This document shows, piece after piece, positions 11,040 through 21,989 of a stretch of DNA of 64,000 nucleotides (position 1 is its first letter; every line of letters starts with the position of its first letter). Source of the DNA: Uranotaenia lowii (lineage: Eukaryota > Arthropoda > Insecta > Diptera > Culicidae); the NCBI RefSeq assembly GCF_029784155.1, contig NC_073691.1:56902217-56966216 (forward strand), read 5' to 3'. Both the position numbers and the translations under genes were made by a program. The notes beneath the pieces are model-generated. The model was given only the letters and a program-made list of their open reading frames with translations, had not been told where the DNA came from and did no database searches.

Positions 11040-12273
11040 TTATGCGGATTTTTGATTGATCAGGTTGAAGAGATATGAAATGATCAGCGGATCGTCTTCG
11101 TTCATCAACGTGTTTTCGGTAGTGCTGATAAACATCGACTTCCAAGCATTCGAATGTGATGTTTTTCGTACAAACTTCCTTAATTTGACCTTTTTCCAAT
11201 CGATGGAATGGTCAAACTCTGTTGTGTGGGCGGACACTCGACTCATTAATCCTGCCATTCTTAACGGCATTTTTGTGTTCATTGAGACGGACTTTGAATT
11301 TAAGGCGAGTTTGACCAGTATAAATAGCCGGGCAGCTGCTGCATGGGATTTCGTAAATTCCGGATCTATCCTCCTCAGAGATCTTGTCCTTGAGCGAGAC
11401 TAGACGATCCTTGAGGGTGTTTCCACTCTTGTATGCAGTTTTTAGACCATTCTGCAACAGAATCTGGCTGATTCCGTTAGTCAATCTTGGTAAAAACGGT
11501 AGGCTAACTCTTTGCAATTCTTCTTTATCCGATGATAGTGTTGTTGCATCACTTCGGTGCTTTTTTCGGGCGTGCTTGTGAAGAACTTTACGAACGAAGT
11601 CGTTGTCGTATCCATGCACAATCCCTGCATCAAAAATTTTTTGCTTCTCGTCTTCAAACTAAGGCTTTTCCATTGGAATATGGTGCAGCCGATGTGCCAG
11701 AGAGTGGAAGGCGGCTTGTTTTTGAGCACCCAACTGATTTGAGTCGACCGTAATATATCTGTCAGTTGAGGTTGGTTTCCGATAGATTCCAAATTTTATT
11801 GTGTTGTCTTCTTTCCTTGAGATCAGCAAATCAAGGAAGGGGAGTTTTCCCTCTACTTCTCTCTCAACCGTAAATTTTATCGATCTGTGCTGATTATTCT
11901 ATAGCTTTAGTGTCTGTGGGAGGTAGCTTTCTTTCACAGAAGAGAAAACTTCGTCCACGTAGCGTCACCAGACAAGGGGGAAGAGTTTTTCCCTTTTCTC
12001 CAAATCGGTCTCAAAATCGGCCATGAACACTTCTGCCAGAAGTGTTTGCTCCCCATGCTGAGACCAAAGGTCTGTTTGTAGAACTTATTCCGAAACATGA
12101 AGTAGTTCTGCTTCATACACACTTCTGCGACAGTTATGTAGGCCTCAATCTGGTTGGGAGGAACTCGGCGTAGATCGATAAAATTCACGGTTGAGAGAGA
12201 AGTTGAGGGAAACGTACTCACGCGAATGATGTCAATCTGCTCGGCAATCCGCAGCAGCAAGAGGAGGATACTG
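11040..12273 (-). pseudogene. Penelope-like element: RT and GIY-YIG endonuclease remnant
   Basis: Read from 12273 down, the minus strand gives RT motifs NYFMFRNKFYKQTFGLSMGS, RYVDE (for the catalytic YVDD) near 11947-11962, then LPFLDLLIS-like sequence. After shifts it gives NGLKTAYKSGNTLKDRLVS and the GIY-YIG domain (SGIYEIPCSSC, AIYTGQTRLKFKVRLNEH). A C-terminal part follows to a stop at 11040. RT plus GIY-YIG is diagnostic of Penelope-like elements. At least three frame changes and a stop before YVDE make it dead. It lies inside the R1 RT; about 10919-11039 is probably its 3' UTR. Its 5' end coincides with the TIR element at 12274. Confidence 0.85.
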
Positions 12274-12719
12274 CCCAAGTAACACAGAGAAAGCTAACTA
12301 GCATTTCGATGCTTTATTATGGTTTTATTATGGCTTTTTTGTGCAGCTCGTTTTATGATGGTTTTATTATGGTCATGCAAAATGCTTATATTCTTGAATC
12401 GACCATCTGTTTTTAGATATAACTACTGTTATATCTATAATCTGTTTTTAGACTATAATAAAACACAAACTTAGAAGTTTGCTCCAAGCTGTCTTTTGCA
12501 TGTTTTATAATAGCACTCAGTGCCTGATTATTAAACCGCCATAAAACTTAGTGACAGTTCTCGATCAAGATGTCAAATCAGGACACGCTCAGATTAGATA
12601 GCACATAATTGAATCAGAATTCCCATTTTTACACATTTTTGATAAGTTCTGTGTGTTGATTTTGAGTTAAAATAATAAAAAATTATAAAAATCTATGAAA
12701 ACTTCGAATTACCGGAAGT

Positions 12720-13251
12720 GGAATGAATAACTCTACAATATGAGTATTGAGTGAAAGAGTTCAAATAGGAGGAACAAAATTTGTTGCTTGACGCCATCAT
12801 TAGTACAAGATGGCGGCTTCCGCTTTTATTTTCAAAGTTGTAAATAACTGAAAATATCATGAAACCTTATTAAAATTGTTATTAGGTGAAAGTAATAAAC
12901 AAGTAGAAGTCGAATTTCGTTGTCCGTCGCCATCTTAAATTCCAAGATGGCGACTACCACTCAACTTGAAAATACTGTAAATGACAGAAAATCGCCTCAA
13001 ACCCTTACAATATGGGTATTAGTTGAAAGAGATGAACCAGTAAAAGTCGAGGTTCGTTATTTGTCGCCATCCAAATTCAAGATGGCGGTTTCCACTGAAC
13101 TGCAAAATGTTGTATATGACTTATAATCGTACGAAACCTCAACAATATTGGTGTTGGGTAAAAGGGCTAAACGAGTAGTAGTCGATTTTCTCTTTCCGCT
13201 TTACTCTGAAATGCTGTAAGTGACCCAAAATCGCACAAAGCAACCACAATA
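12720..13251 (-). repeat. Satellite array, left arm of element A
   Basis: At least three diverged units of about 135 bp, oriented opposite to the right arm, each marked by CAAGATGGCG(G/A)-type sequence (about 12810, 12945 and 13078). Confidence 0.75.
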
Positions 13252-13587
13252 CAGACCCCGAGCGTTTTTGGCAACATTTGATTTTGGAAACATCCGATTT
13301 TGGCACATGTCCCTAAATCAAACAAATAACAGAAACAACATAACCTTATAGTTTTCGCTTTAATAGGACCAATACAATTTAGACATATTAGCATGATAGA
13401 CAAAATACAATGACATAAATAGCAAATGGCGAAAAACAAAAACTATCGACAAAACAAGAAAAGTGCTAAATGCATCAAAAACATGATAAAAAATGTAGTA
13501 CAAAGAAAAAACAAAGTTGAGGATAGAATCGTTCGATTTGAACAACACAAAATGTTCGAGCGGGTTGCCAAAAACAATCAGGGTCTG
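13252..13587 (+). mobile_element. Central TIR insertion of element A (core family)
   Basis: The 336-bp unit has inverted ends: CAGACCCCGAGCGTTTTTGG at the left and, as reverse complement, CAGACCCTGATTGTTTTTGG at the right. It lies exactly where the satellite changes orientation. Its interior is homologous, in reverse, to 46613-47154 (shared stretches around ATCCGATTTTGGCACATGT, GGACC..ATA.AATTTAGACAT and AAATGCATCAAAAAC). No coding capacity. No TSD could be defined. Confidence 0.78.
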
Positions 13588-14700
13588 GTTCTTCTAGTTT
13601 ATCCCTTTCAACGAATACCAATATTGTAAAGCTTTCGTGCGGTTTTTAGTCATTTGCAGAATTTTGAAGCTCAGTGGAAGCCGCCATCTTGGATTTCAAG
13701 ATGTCGTTTGATAGAAAACTTCGACTTCTACTCGTTTGGTCCTTTCACACAATGCCTATATTGTGGGAGTTTCATGCGATTTTCAGTGTTTAACAGCATT
13801 TTAAAGTTCATTGAAAGCCGCCATCTTGGATTTCGAGATGCACCTGATAGCAAAATTTGACTTCTTCTAGGTTAGCCCTTTTAGCCAATACCCATATTGT
13901 GGGTGTTTCATGCGGTTTTTTAGTTATTTACAGCATTTTAAGGATCAGCAAAAGTCGCCATCTTGGATTTCAAGAGGATCTGATAGAGAAATTCCACTTA
14001 AACTGATTAAGCCATTTTACCCAATGACCATATTGTGGGAATTTCTAGTGACTTTCAATGATTTCAATCATTTTATAGTTCAGTGGAAGCCGCAATCTTG
14101 GATTTCAAGATGACGCCTAATTGCGAAATTTGTATTCTACTCGTTGATCCTTTTCAACTTATACCCATTTTGTGGAAGTTTCATGTGATTTTCAGTGATT
14201 AACAGCATTTTAAAGTTCAGTGGAAGCTGCCATCTTGGATTTCAAGTTGACGTCCGATAGCGAAATTCGACTTCTTGTAGTTTAGCCCTTTCACCAAATA
14301 CCAATATTGTGGGCCTTCCATGCGATTCTCAGTGACTAACAGCATTTCATAGTTCAGCGGAAGACACCATCTTGGATTTCAAGATGGCGTCGAAAAGAAA
14401 AAAATCGGCTTCTTCTAGTTTAGCCCTTTCAACCAATACCCATATAGTGGTTGTCTAATGCGACTTTTGGTCATTTACAGCATTAAAAGTTCAGCGGATG
14501 CCGCCATCTTGGATTTCAAGATGGCGTCTGATAGCAAAATTCGACTTCTAATCGTTTAGCCCTTTCACCCAACACCAATATTGATGGGATTTCATGCGAT
14601 TTTAAGTCATTTACAACATTTGAACGATCAGCGAAATCCGCCATCTTGGATTTCAAGATGGCGTCAGACAACGAAATTTGACTTCAACTCATGATTTATT
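13588..14700 (+). repeat. Satellite array, right arm of element A
   Basis: About eight units of 135-140 bp. Each centres on the near-palindrome CGCCATCTTG-gattt-CAAGATGGCG (about 13681, 13820, 13957, 14090, 14230, 14366, 14503, 14642), followed by AT-rich sequence with 'ccaatacccatattgtggg'. The GCCGCCATCTTG core matches the known YY1/Pho-type binding consensus. Confidence 0.85.
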
Positions 14701-15466
14701 TCACGGGTGATTAACAACCAATCCGTTTTTATTTAAAATGTATGTCCTCATTTACTGTACTAAGGATTAACAACTCAGAAATTAGGAACTCATCCTAAGC
14801 GTGTAATTGATTGGCTTGCGAGAGAAACGTCAAATCGTAGCTTTTTTTGGGGTCATCATTAAACCATAATAAAACTATGAATTGACTCACGCCATGTTGG
14901 TTGCAAAATCGAAGGGCACAAAATGACGCCATGTTGATGGATTCACAATGCAAGCATTGGAAAATATTTTTTCAGCCCATTTTCCATCAATTCCATCATG
15001 ATTGACCATCAGATTTGACGAGGCGCATTTATTTTAAGATACTATTTCATACACATTTTACCTAAAATCTTGACTGGCAGTACAAAAGAGGCTCATAATA
15101 TGGTTAAAACATTGGTATTTTGGCTATTAATTTTACCAGATCATAAATATCTCAATAATGCAATCATCATTCATCAACCATTATGGTTGCTGGAAAAAAA
15201 AATAAAACTCCGAGAACTCACAGAATCGAAAAAAAAAAATTCCTAACATGTTTTATAATAGCTTTTTAAAAGCTTTGGTGACCAGAATTGATGACCAACA
15301 AAGATACGTCATGATGACGTTTCTAGGGTAGGGCCAAATAGCCTAAGTTTGGCTTTATTAGAGTCCAGGTGATGTTGTAGAATGCGCTTTAGCTTTTTAT
15401 GAAGATTAATGCTATAGTCCAAACGAAATTTTGCTGACCATAATAAAGCTTAAATTGTTACTTGGG

Positions 15467-16029
15467 TGTTAAGCGTGACCCCGTCAATCTTGCGGTCTTG
15501 GGACGATAGTGTTACCTGCAGAGACGTGGAAGTTGACCATTTTTCCTACTTAGTGGCGGGCGTCTTGCCAATCTCGGTTTTGTTAGAGACGGATGTCTAT
15601 TGTTACGACAATAATTACACGCCCAATGTACGAGATATCGTCAATGAAGACTTGATGTCCAATTGGCAACAGCTGTGGGACAGCTCAACAAGAGAAAGGT
15701 GGACCCACCGTGTGATCCCGCACATCGGGAGCTGGATCGGAAGAAGACACGGTGAAGTGGACTTCTATATGGTGCAATTCCTCACTTTTCATGGATGCTT
15801 TATGAAGTACCACTACCGGTTTGGACATGTGGCTTCGCCATTTTGCCCAGATTGTGGTGACGAAGAGGAAGCACCCGAACATGTAGTGTTTGCTTGTCCG
15901 AGGTTTGCGGCCGTACGTACCAACATACTTGCAGCCCATGGGCCCAACATGACAGTAGACAATATGGTGTATGGATGTGTACGCATTCCAACACTTGGAG
16001 TGCGGTCAGCGATGGGTTCACCCGGATAA
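15467..16029 (+). pseudogene. R1-clade ORF2 C-terminal domain
   Basis: An open plus frame reads YLVAGVLPISVLLE, RWTHRVIPHIGSWIGRRHGE and VQFLTFHGCFMKYHYRFGH. The zinc-finger-like CPDCGDEEEAPEHVVFACPRF follows, and the stop is at 16027. This is the conserved C-terminal region of R1-type ORF2. The part linking it to the RT at 9710-10918 is missing or replaced by inserted elements. The frame itself is well preserved, unlike the rest of the relic. Confidence 0.82.
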
Positions 16030-16129
16030 TGAATTCTCTGCAGAGGTCCTGGAGTCAAAGGCAGTCCGCGAACGGTGTAGAAGGACTCCGTCGCCGGAAA
16101 GCATCTAAGAAGTGCGCGTCCGGTCCCTT

Positions 16130-16640
16130 GATCGAAACTACGAAGATAAGGCATCATCTTCTGTGTAGTGAAGTTCATGGGTGCGCCGTGAAGTGTGTAC
16201 GATACCCCACCGCCGGGGAATATCCGAGTAGTGCCGCTTCCTACAGAGGAAACTGCAGGGATGAGACAATACCTTCCCCGTAGCGGACCTCGTAGATAGG
16301 GGTAAGTCGTAGTAGACTAACCCCATCGACGAGGAACTGTCGAGTAGAGTGCGTCCGACCCCGGTTTGAAGCTACAAAGATAAGACAACACCTTCTGCGT
16401 AGTGGATGCCGTGGACACGCCACGATCGTGCGTAGGATGCTCCACCCTCGGGGAGCAGTGCGGTTCCCAACGGCCGAAGCTGCGGGGATAAGACTTGACC
16501 TTCTTCGCAGTGGAAATCGTTGGGAAAGGGATTTTCCACGATCGGAGAATTCCCACGGGTAGATTGGCTCTCGACGCCGGTGAGCAATTCGTGTCGAAGT
16601 AGGATGACGTCTTCGTCGGGAATCATCCGAGAAGTTGCGT
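16130..16640 (+). repeat. About 115-bp tandem repeat after R1 ORF2
   Basis: Four units start near 16134, 16249, 16369 and 16477 with the block GAAGCTAC.AAGATAAGACA-CACCTTCTGCGTAGTGGA in diverged forms; a partial unit begins near 16590. Spacing is 108-120 bp. It lies where the 3' UTR of the R1-type element is expected. Confidence 0.75.
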
Positions 16641-16739
16641 AAAGTCCCGCGCGTATGTTGTGACAGGCGCGAGTTTAGGATAAGCTACTCTCGATCGGCA
16701 CACAACGGGCATAAAGGTGGCAAACCTGGAATCCTGGAG

Positions 16740-17160
16740 AATCCAGGCTTCGAGTTGTTAAAGGAGAGGTCAGACCTCGAGTCTTCAGGAGGAGAGGTTG
16801 GGGGGTCAACTCCGAGTCTTTACGACAAGAGGTCGGGTCTCGAGTTACAACAGGAGATAGCAGGCCTTTAATCAACAACAGGAGTGGTATAAGTGTTTAC
16901 CTCGAGTCATTAAGAGGGGAGGTCAGAACTCGAGTCGCTACAGGAGAGATCGGGCCTTGAGTCGTACAAAGAGAGATATGTGTAAGTCAACCTCGAATCG
17001 ATGCTAGGAAGGGTCTGATCTTGAGTCGTGAGAGGAGAAATCAAGCCTCGAGTCACGAAAAGGAGGGGTTTTTGTAGGAACCTCGAGTCATTGCAAGGAG
17101 ATGTCGTTTCTCAAATCGTTAGAGGAGAGTTCATACTTCGAGTCGTAATGATCAGACGTA
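16740..17160 (+). repeat. About 33-bp minisatellite after R1 ORF2
   Basis: Around ten diverged copies of a unit like CTCGAGTCGTTA-AGGAGAGGTC (examples near 16748, 16778, 16843, 16909, 16930, 16954, 17020, 17047, 17080 and 17137). GC content and position tie it to the same R1-type 3' region as the 115-bp repeat before it. Confidence 0.75.
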
Positions 17161-17450
17161 TTCCTGAAAGTGGTCTCGTCTATGAGTATTGCCTTGGAGC
17201 ACATTAACGCGAATAGACCTCCCATTGTTGAAGGACAGTGTGTTTAACAGTTCGAGGTGGGAACTAGGTCTGCATCCCCAGGTGTAGGTTAGGGAGTAGG
17301 AGGTATCCAAGGGGTATATCACGAGTCTTTCCTTAGTACCCATTGACCCAGAGTAGCAAACTGGAGTACGCGGTGGCTCGCCGTGGCTTGGAGTACAGCC
17401 CGTAAACCCTGATTTAGCAACTAATAAAAAGGGTTGCACTCAAGCGAGCT
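17161..17450 (+). mobile_element. Terminal part of the R1-type 3' region
   Basis: 17210-17425 is repeated as reverse complement at 8646-8815. It marks the end of the GC-rich R1-type relic; no coding frame is conserved between the two copies. Confidence 0.55.
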
Positions 17451-17662
17451 GGGCTTGTGTTATAGCTCAGTTGGCAAGTCAGTTGCAAATATTTTTTGTA
17501 TGGTTTCGATTATAGTCGTTTTAACATCTTTGTGTCATTCGCGACTTATAGCAACTATGCAGTTGGCGGACAGTCATTGAAAAACTTATCCGGTAAAATG
17601 TTTTGGGCTCGAACTCACGGACATCAACTAAGGAGGCAACTGACTGGCTAACTGAGTGATAT
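17451..17662 (-). mobile_element. tRNA-derived SINE, head-to-tail inverted pair
   Basis: 17451-17483 is the SINE head in plus orientation (GGGCTTGTGTTATAGCTCAG). From about 17502 to 17662 a nearly complete copy runs on the minus strand, with tail, B box (reverse complement of GGCTCGAACTC at 17606-17616) and A-box region. The head and the longer copy face opposite ways, so this is an inverted insertion or rearrangement. Confidence 0.75.
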
Positions 17663-20089
17663 TAAAAAAAAGTAGTATGTACAAGTCCAGTTCCCAAAAA
17701 CGCCTTTCTCAAAATCAAAGTTATATGTATCTACATGTGTTCTTGTTCAAAAATTCAAATTCATAAACCATCATTATCAAATTTAAAAATCATAGATTGA
17801 TTTCCTAAAAAAAAACCTCTCCGAAAAAAGCAACCAAAGCGAGTGGCATCTGATTTCAACCCGACTGTCTAATCCTTCCGTGATCAAAGCCCGTTTGCTC
17901 GATTATTATGATTCGAACAAACTTGAAGGAATCATAACGGCAAAGGCATAGAACAGAAGGCTCAAATATTCAAGCTCCTTCCAAAGCTAAATCTGTTCCT
18001 TCTTTGGACCGTGATTGCCCGATTCCGTCGTTTTTCCTTTCGAGCAACCTAATGCCTTACCAAAAGAGCAAAAAATATAGAAATCTAACCGGTTGCATAC
18101 AAACCGACCAACCGAGCGAGCGACGGCAATTTTGCGGATCAACTTCGTGGGTGAGGGTGGGTGGGTGTTCTGCTGAGAGCGATTCCATTGCTCGTCGAAG
18201 GATTCTTCAAACACAACCCTCCTCGATGAAGGACGATGGTTGCAAGCAAAAGGGAAGAATGGTGTTCAATCCGGATGCATGGCTGGAAAAATAGCAGCAG
18301 GAAAAACTGCTCCCCAGTATACATGAAAGAGAATAAATTTCCATTAGCTTTACTCACTTTACACCTTGTCATATCACACTCAAATCGTCATCATCATCGT
18401 CGTTGTCTTTCGGCTTACCTGAGCTGGCATGCTCCTGTTCGAAAGTTTCAATTGGGCTGTGGCCCAAGGGTAACTGAACCATTTTTCGAATCAGTCGATA
18501 TCTTTTGATTAAGAAATAGTGAAAAAATCCTTTGTCAGTAAGTTTACCCTATATTTTTTGTAACAAATCCACAAACATAGAAAGACCACCCAAGAATTAA
18601 GTCGAAGAAGGATTTTTGAGGGGAGAGCGTTCAACATTTCAGCAAAAGATTGATTCGATTTGATTGGACTGTGTTGATTGTTTGGAGTTGAATGTAGGTG
18701 TTTTGTTTCGTTTTTGCTCTGGTCCTTCTGGTGTTGTTGTTTTGAAAACTGATGATCCTTTCCGGTCCTAAGGCCTTAAGGATGAGTTTCAACTATAATT
18801 GAAAATTGCCGCTGATAGCTGGTTTGAGTGTGCACTTTTTGCCTGTTTCAAATACGAGCAACCATCATTTGATTGTAATCACTCCGGATGAGGGGTTTTT
18901 AAGGCAAACTTACATATATTGCGTTCAAACTACCGGTTTAAGAGTTTCAGCACTTGAAGACCCAACACCAATTTTAGTTTAACTTTGGCCCAAAATTAAA
19001 AAAAAATGAAACAACAGGTCTCGCATCTCATATTGCAGTAACAAAAGGACCGATTTTTGAAAATTTCGCATCATTTATTTTTTCGGAATCTCATTATTTT
19101 GTCATGCAAAACATTTTTGTAAAAGCTCTAAAAATGAAGAGCATACTCGGTTGCAAGTGCATTGCAATAGAATATTTTTCGGTTTTCATGTTCAAAGAAA
19201 CATTGTTTTTTAAATTATTTAATATTTTGTTTCGAAGAAAGGATGAAATTGTTAATTACTCGTATATATTAGGGTGACTCTAATTTTAAATATTTTTTTA
19301 AGGTTTCCAACCCTCAATCATAATCCATTCAAAAGCTTTGACACGAATGCCAAAACGTTGGTAAAGTGTCATAAATCAACAAAAAAAAAATAATCCATTC
19401 AATAATAAAACAAAATTGGCAAAAGTCTACAAGCTCATTCGAATATCTCTAGGACGCCGGGTAATAAGCTTGGGTATGAAACTTTGGATGGAAAAAACGA
19501 TAGTTTAAAAAAATGTATTGTGGCAACACTGTAGAATTAAAAATTGTTTTGTACTGTAAATGTTTTAAGGAAAAGCACGTGGAAAAAAACAAGAAAGAAT
19601 CACAGCTATTCTGAATTGTTTGCTCACTTCGAAATTTGTTCTTGTGTTATTGTTAAATCTTTTTGAACTTGAACTTTGAACTAAACGTCAACAGTGGTGC
19701 GAAGTATCAAATATAACTGTTGATTGAACATTTTAGAATTTAATTTTCCATTAAGTATTGAAATGTTTTCAATGTAAAACTGCGGTGAAAATATTATAAA
19801 CCATCTCTGCCTTTTTTTTCCTTAAACCGTGGCTTGATTGTTATCGGAAGAAAATGTTCCAATAACAGTTGGATTATGAAGTCCATGTTATGATTAAAAA
19901 AATAAAAATCAGTTATAAGAAAAAGGACAAAAAATTCTTCTTTAACAGAAAATTTAAGCTGATTAAACATTTTAAAACATTCCATCCTCCAGATTTAAAG
20001 CGGGAAAACGTTAATTTGTCAGTCTCTAAACTTCAAATCTTGCGAATAAATGTTACTTATTCTGAAAAATTTGTATTTCATTTAATTTT
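17663..20089. other. AT-rich intergenic DNA
   Basis: No gene or element was recognised in these 2.4 kb. ORFs of up to 96 residues around 18000-18500 show no domain, signal peptide or splice pattern and overlap on both strands. Nothing further can be supported. Confidence 0.45.
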
Positions 20090-21535
20090 TTAATTTTTGT
20101 CATTTTTCGAGAATTTGTTTTTTATTTTGTAATATTTTTTTAAATTCTATTATTTTTCTTATATTTGTAACTTTTAAAATATTTTGATTTCTGTCATTAA
20201 TTTTAAATTTTGTGATTTCTGTAATTTTTGGCATTTTTTTCATTTTTGTCATTTTTGTAATTTTTGTAATTTCTGTAATTTTTGTCATTTTTGTCATTTT
20301 TGTCATTTTTGTCATTTTTGTCATTTTTGTCATTTTTGTCATTTTTGTCATTTTTGTCATTTTTGTCATTTTTGTCATTTTTGTCATTTTTGTCATTTTT
20401 GTCATTTTTGTCGTTTTTGTCATTTTTGTCATTTTTGTCATTTTTGTCGTTTTTGTCATTTTTGTCATTTTTGTCATTTTTGTCATTTTTGTCATTTTTG
20501 TCATTTTTGTCATTTTTGTCATTTTTGTCATTTTTGTCATTTTTGTCATTTTTGTCATTTTTGTCATTTTTGTCATTTTTGTCATTTTTGTCATTTTTGT
20601 CATTTTTGTCATTTTTGTCATTTTTGTCATTTTTGTCATTTTTGTCATTTTTGTTATTTTTGTCATTTTTGAAATTTTTGTCATTTTTGTCATTTTTGTC
20701 ATTTTAGTTTTTATTTGTAATTTTTGTCATTTTTGTCATTTTTGTCATTTCTGTCATTTCTGTCATTTTTGTCATTTTTGTCATTTTTGTCATTTTTGTC
20801 ATTTTTGTCATTTTTGTCATTTTTGTCATTTTTGTCATTTTTGTCATTTTTGTCATTTTTGTCATTTTTGTCATTTTTGTCATTTTTGTCATTTTTGTCA
20901 TTTTTGTCATTTTTGTCATTTTTGTCATTTTTGTCATTTTTATCATTTTTGTCATTTTTGTCATTTTTGTCATTTTTGTCATTTTTGTTATTTTTGTCAT
21001 TTGTGTCATTTTTGTCATTTTTTTCATTTTTGTCATTTTTGTCATTTTTGTCATTTTTGTCATTTTTGTCATTTTTGTCATTTTTGTCATTTTTGTCATT
21101 TTTGTCATTTTTGTCATTTTTGTCATTTTTGTCATTTTTGTCATTTTTGTCATTTTTGTCATTTTTGTCATTTTTGTCATTTTTGTCATTTTTGTCATTT
21201 TTGTCATTTTTGTCATTTTTGTCATTTTTGTCATTTTTGTCATTTTTGTCATTTTTGTCATTTTTGTCATTTTTGTCATTTTTGTCATTTTTGTCATTTT
21301 TGTCATTTTTGTCATTTTTGTCATTTTTGTCATTTTTGTCATTTTTGTCATTTTTGTCATTTTTGTCATTTTTGTCATTTTTGTCATTTTTGTCATTTTT
21401 GTCATTTTTGTCATTTTTGTCATTTTTGTCATTTTTGTCATTTTTGTCATTTTTGTCATTTTTGTCATTTTTGTCATTTTTGTCATTTTTGTCATTTTTG
21501 TCATTTTTGTCATTTTTGTCATTTTTGTCTGTTTT
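20090..21535. repeat. Large 9-bp tandem array (GTCATTTTT)n
   Basis: Near-perfect units run from about 20271 to 20699 and, after a short break with TTTAGTTTTTATTTGTAA, from about 20722 to 21529: roughly 135 copies in all, with a degenerate fringe from 20090. The few variants are mostly GTCGTTTTT, GTTATTTTT and ATCATTTTT. Because 9 is a multiple of 3, long repetitive ORFs appear in most frames of both strands (FVI, HFC, SFL, MTK, DKN); none is a gene. Confidence 0.97.
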
Positions 21536-21628
21536 ATGTATTTTTATTTTTAACTTGAACTGTGTGATTTGATATAAAAAAAAATTTTGCAAATTCAAGT
21601 TTTTATGTGATTCGGAAAGTGATGTGAT

Positions 21629-21981
21629 CAAGGTTGCCGAAATCACAGAAAAATCTGTAATTTCACTGAGTTTTGAGCAAATTTTCAGCACAGAATCTGT
21701 GCTAGACAAGACAGAATATTGGGAATATTCACAGATAGCACAGCTTTTTGATTTTTTTTGTATTTTAAAAAATATAATAATATAAACTGTGAAGTTTTTC
21801 GCTATTCATTGAAATCGGATTGTTAGTTTTAATTGATTTTTTCAATTAAAATGTAAAAAAAATCCAATAAGTTATGACTTTTCAAACAAATTGAGGATTT
21901 TTCCATCACAGAATTGCTTGGTTAAATCACAAAATTCAGATTTTTCTTCGCAAAAACACAGAATTTTTTTCAGCAACCTTG
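21629..21981. mobile_element. hAT-type MITE with CAAGGTTGC ends
   Basis: Terminal repeats are CAAGGTTGCCGAAATC and, as reverse complement, CAAGGTTGCTGAAAAA. The 8-bp flanks gatgtgat (21621-21628) and gttgtgat (21982-21989) differ by one base. At 353 bp and without an ORF it is non-autonomous. The inside repeats 'cacagaa' motifs on both arms. Its ends resemble those of the MITE at 4242-5012. Confidence 0.8.
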
Positions 21982-21989
21982 GTTGTGAT

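Larger units (their letters stand above)
12274..15466. mobile_element. 3.2-kb TIR element with inverted satellite arms (element A)
   Basis: Ends are inverted: CCCAAGTAACA at 12274 and its reverse complement ending at 15466, with AAGCTTTATTATGG-type sequence shortly inside each. The subterminal parts are AT-rich with repeated TTTATTATGG and TTTATAATAGC motifs. Inside are a short satellite array in one orientation (about 12720-13251), a central TIR insertion (13252-13587) and a longer array in the opposite orientation (13588-14700). No long ORF exists. The TSD is unclear (TG at best), so the superfamily is not assigned. It sits between the Penelope fragment and the R1 C-terminus. Confidence 0.7.

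Noticed and set aside
18004..18508. Overlapping ORFs of 75-96 residues
   Set aside because: Open on both strands in overlapping frames with no conserved motif, as expected by chance in moderately GC DNA.
20184..21709. Very long ORFs on both strands (FVIFVI, HFCHFC, SFLSFL, MTKMTK, DKNDKN repeats, up to 448 residues)
   Set aside because: They follow from a 9-bp tandem unit, whose length is a multiple of three, so frames stay open without selection. No start context, splice site or domain.
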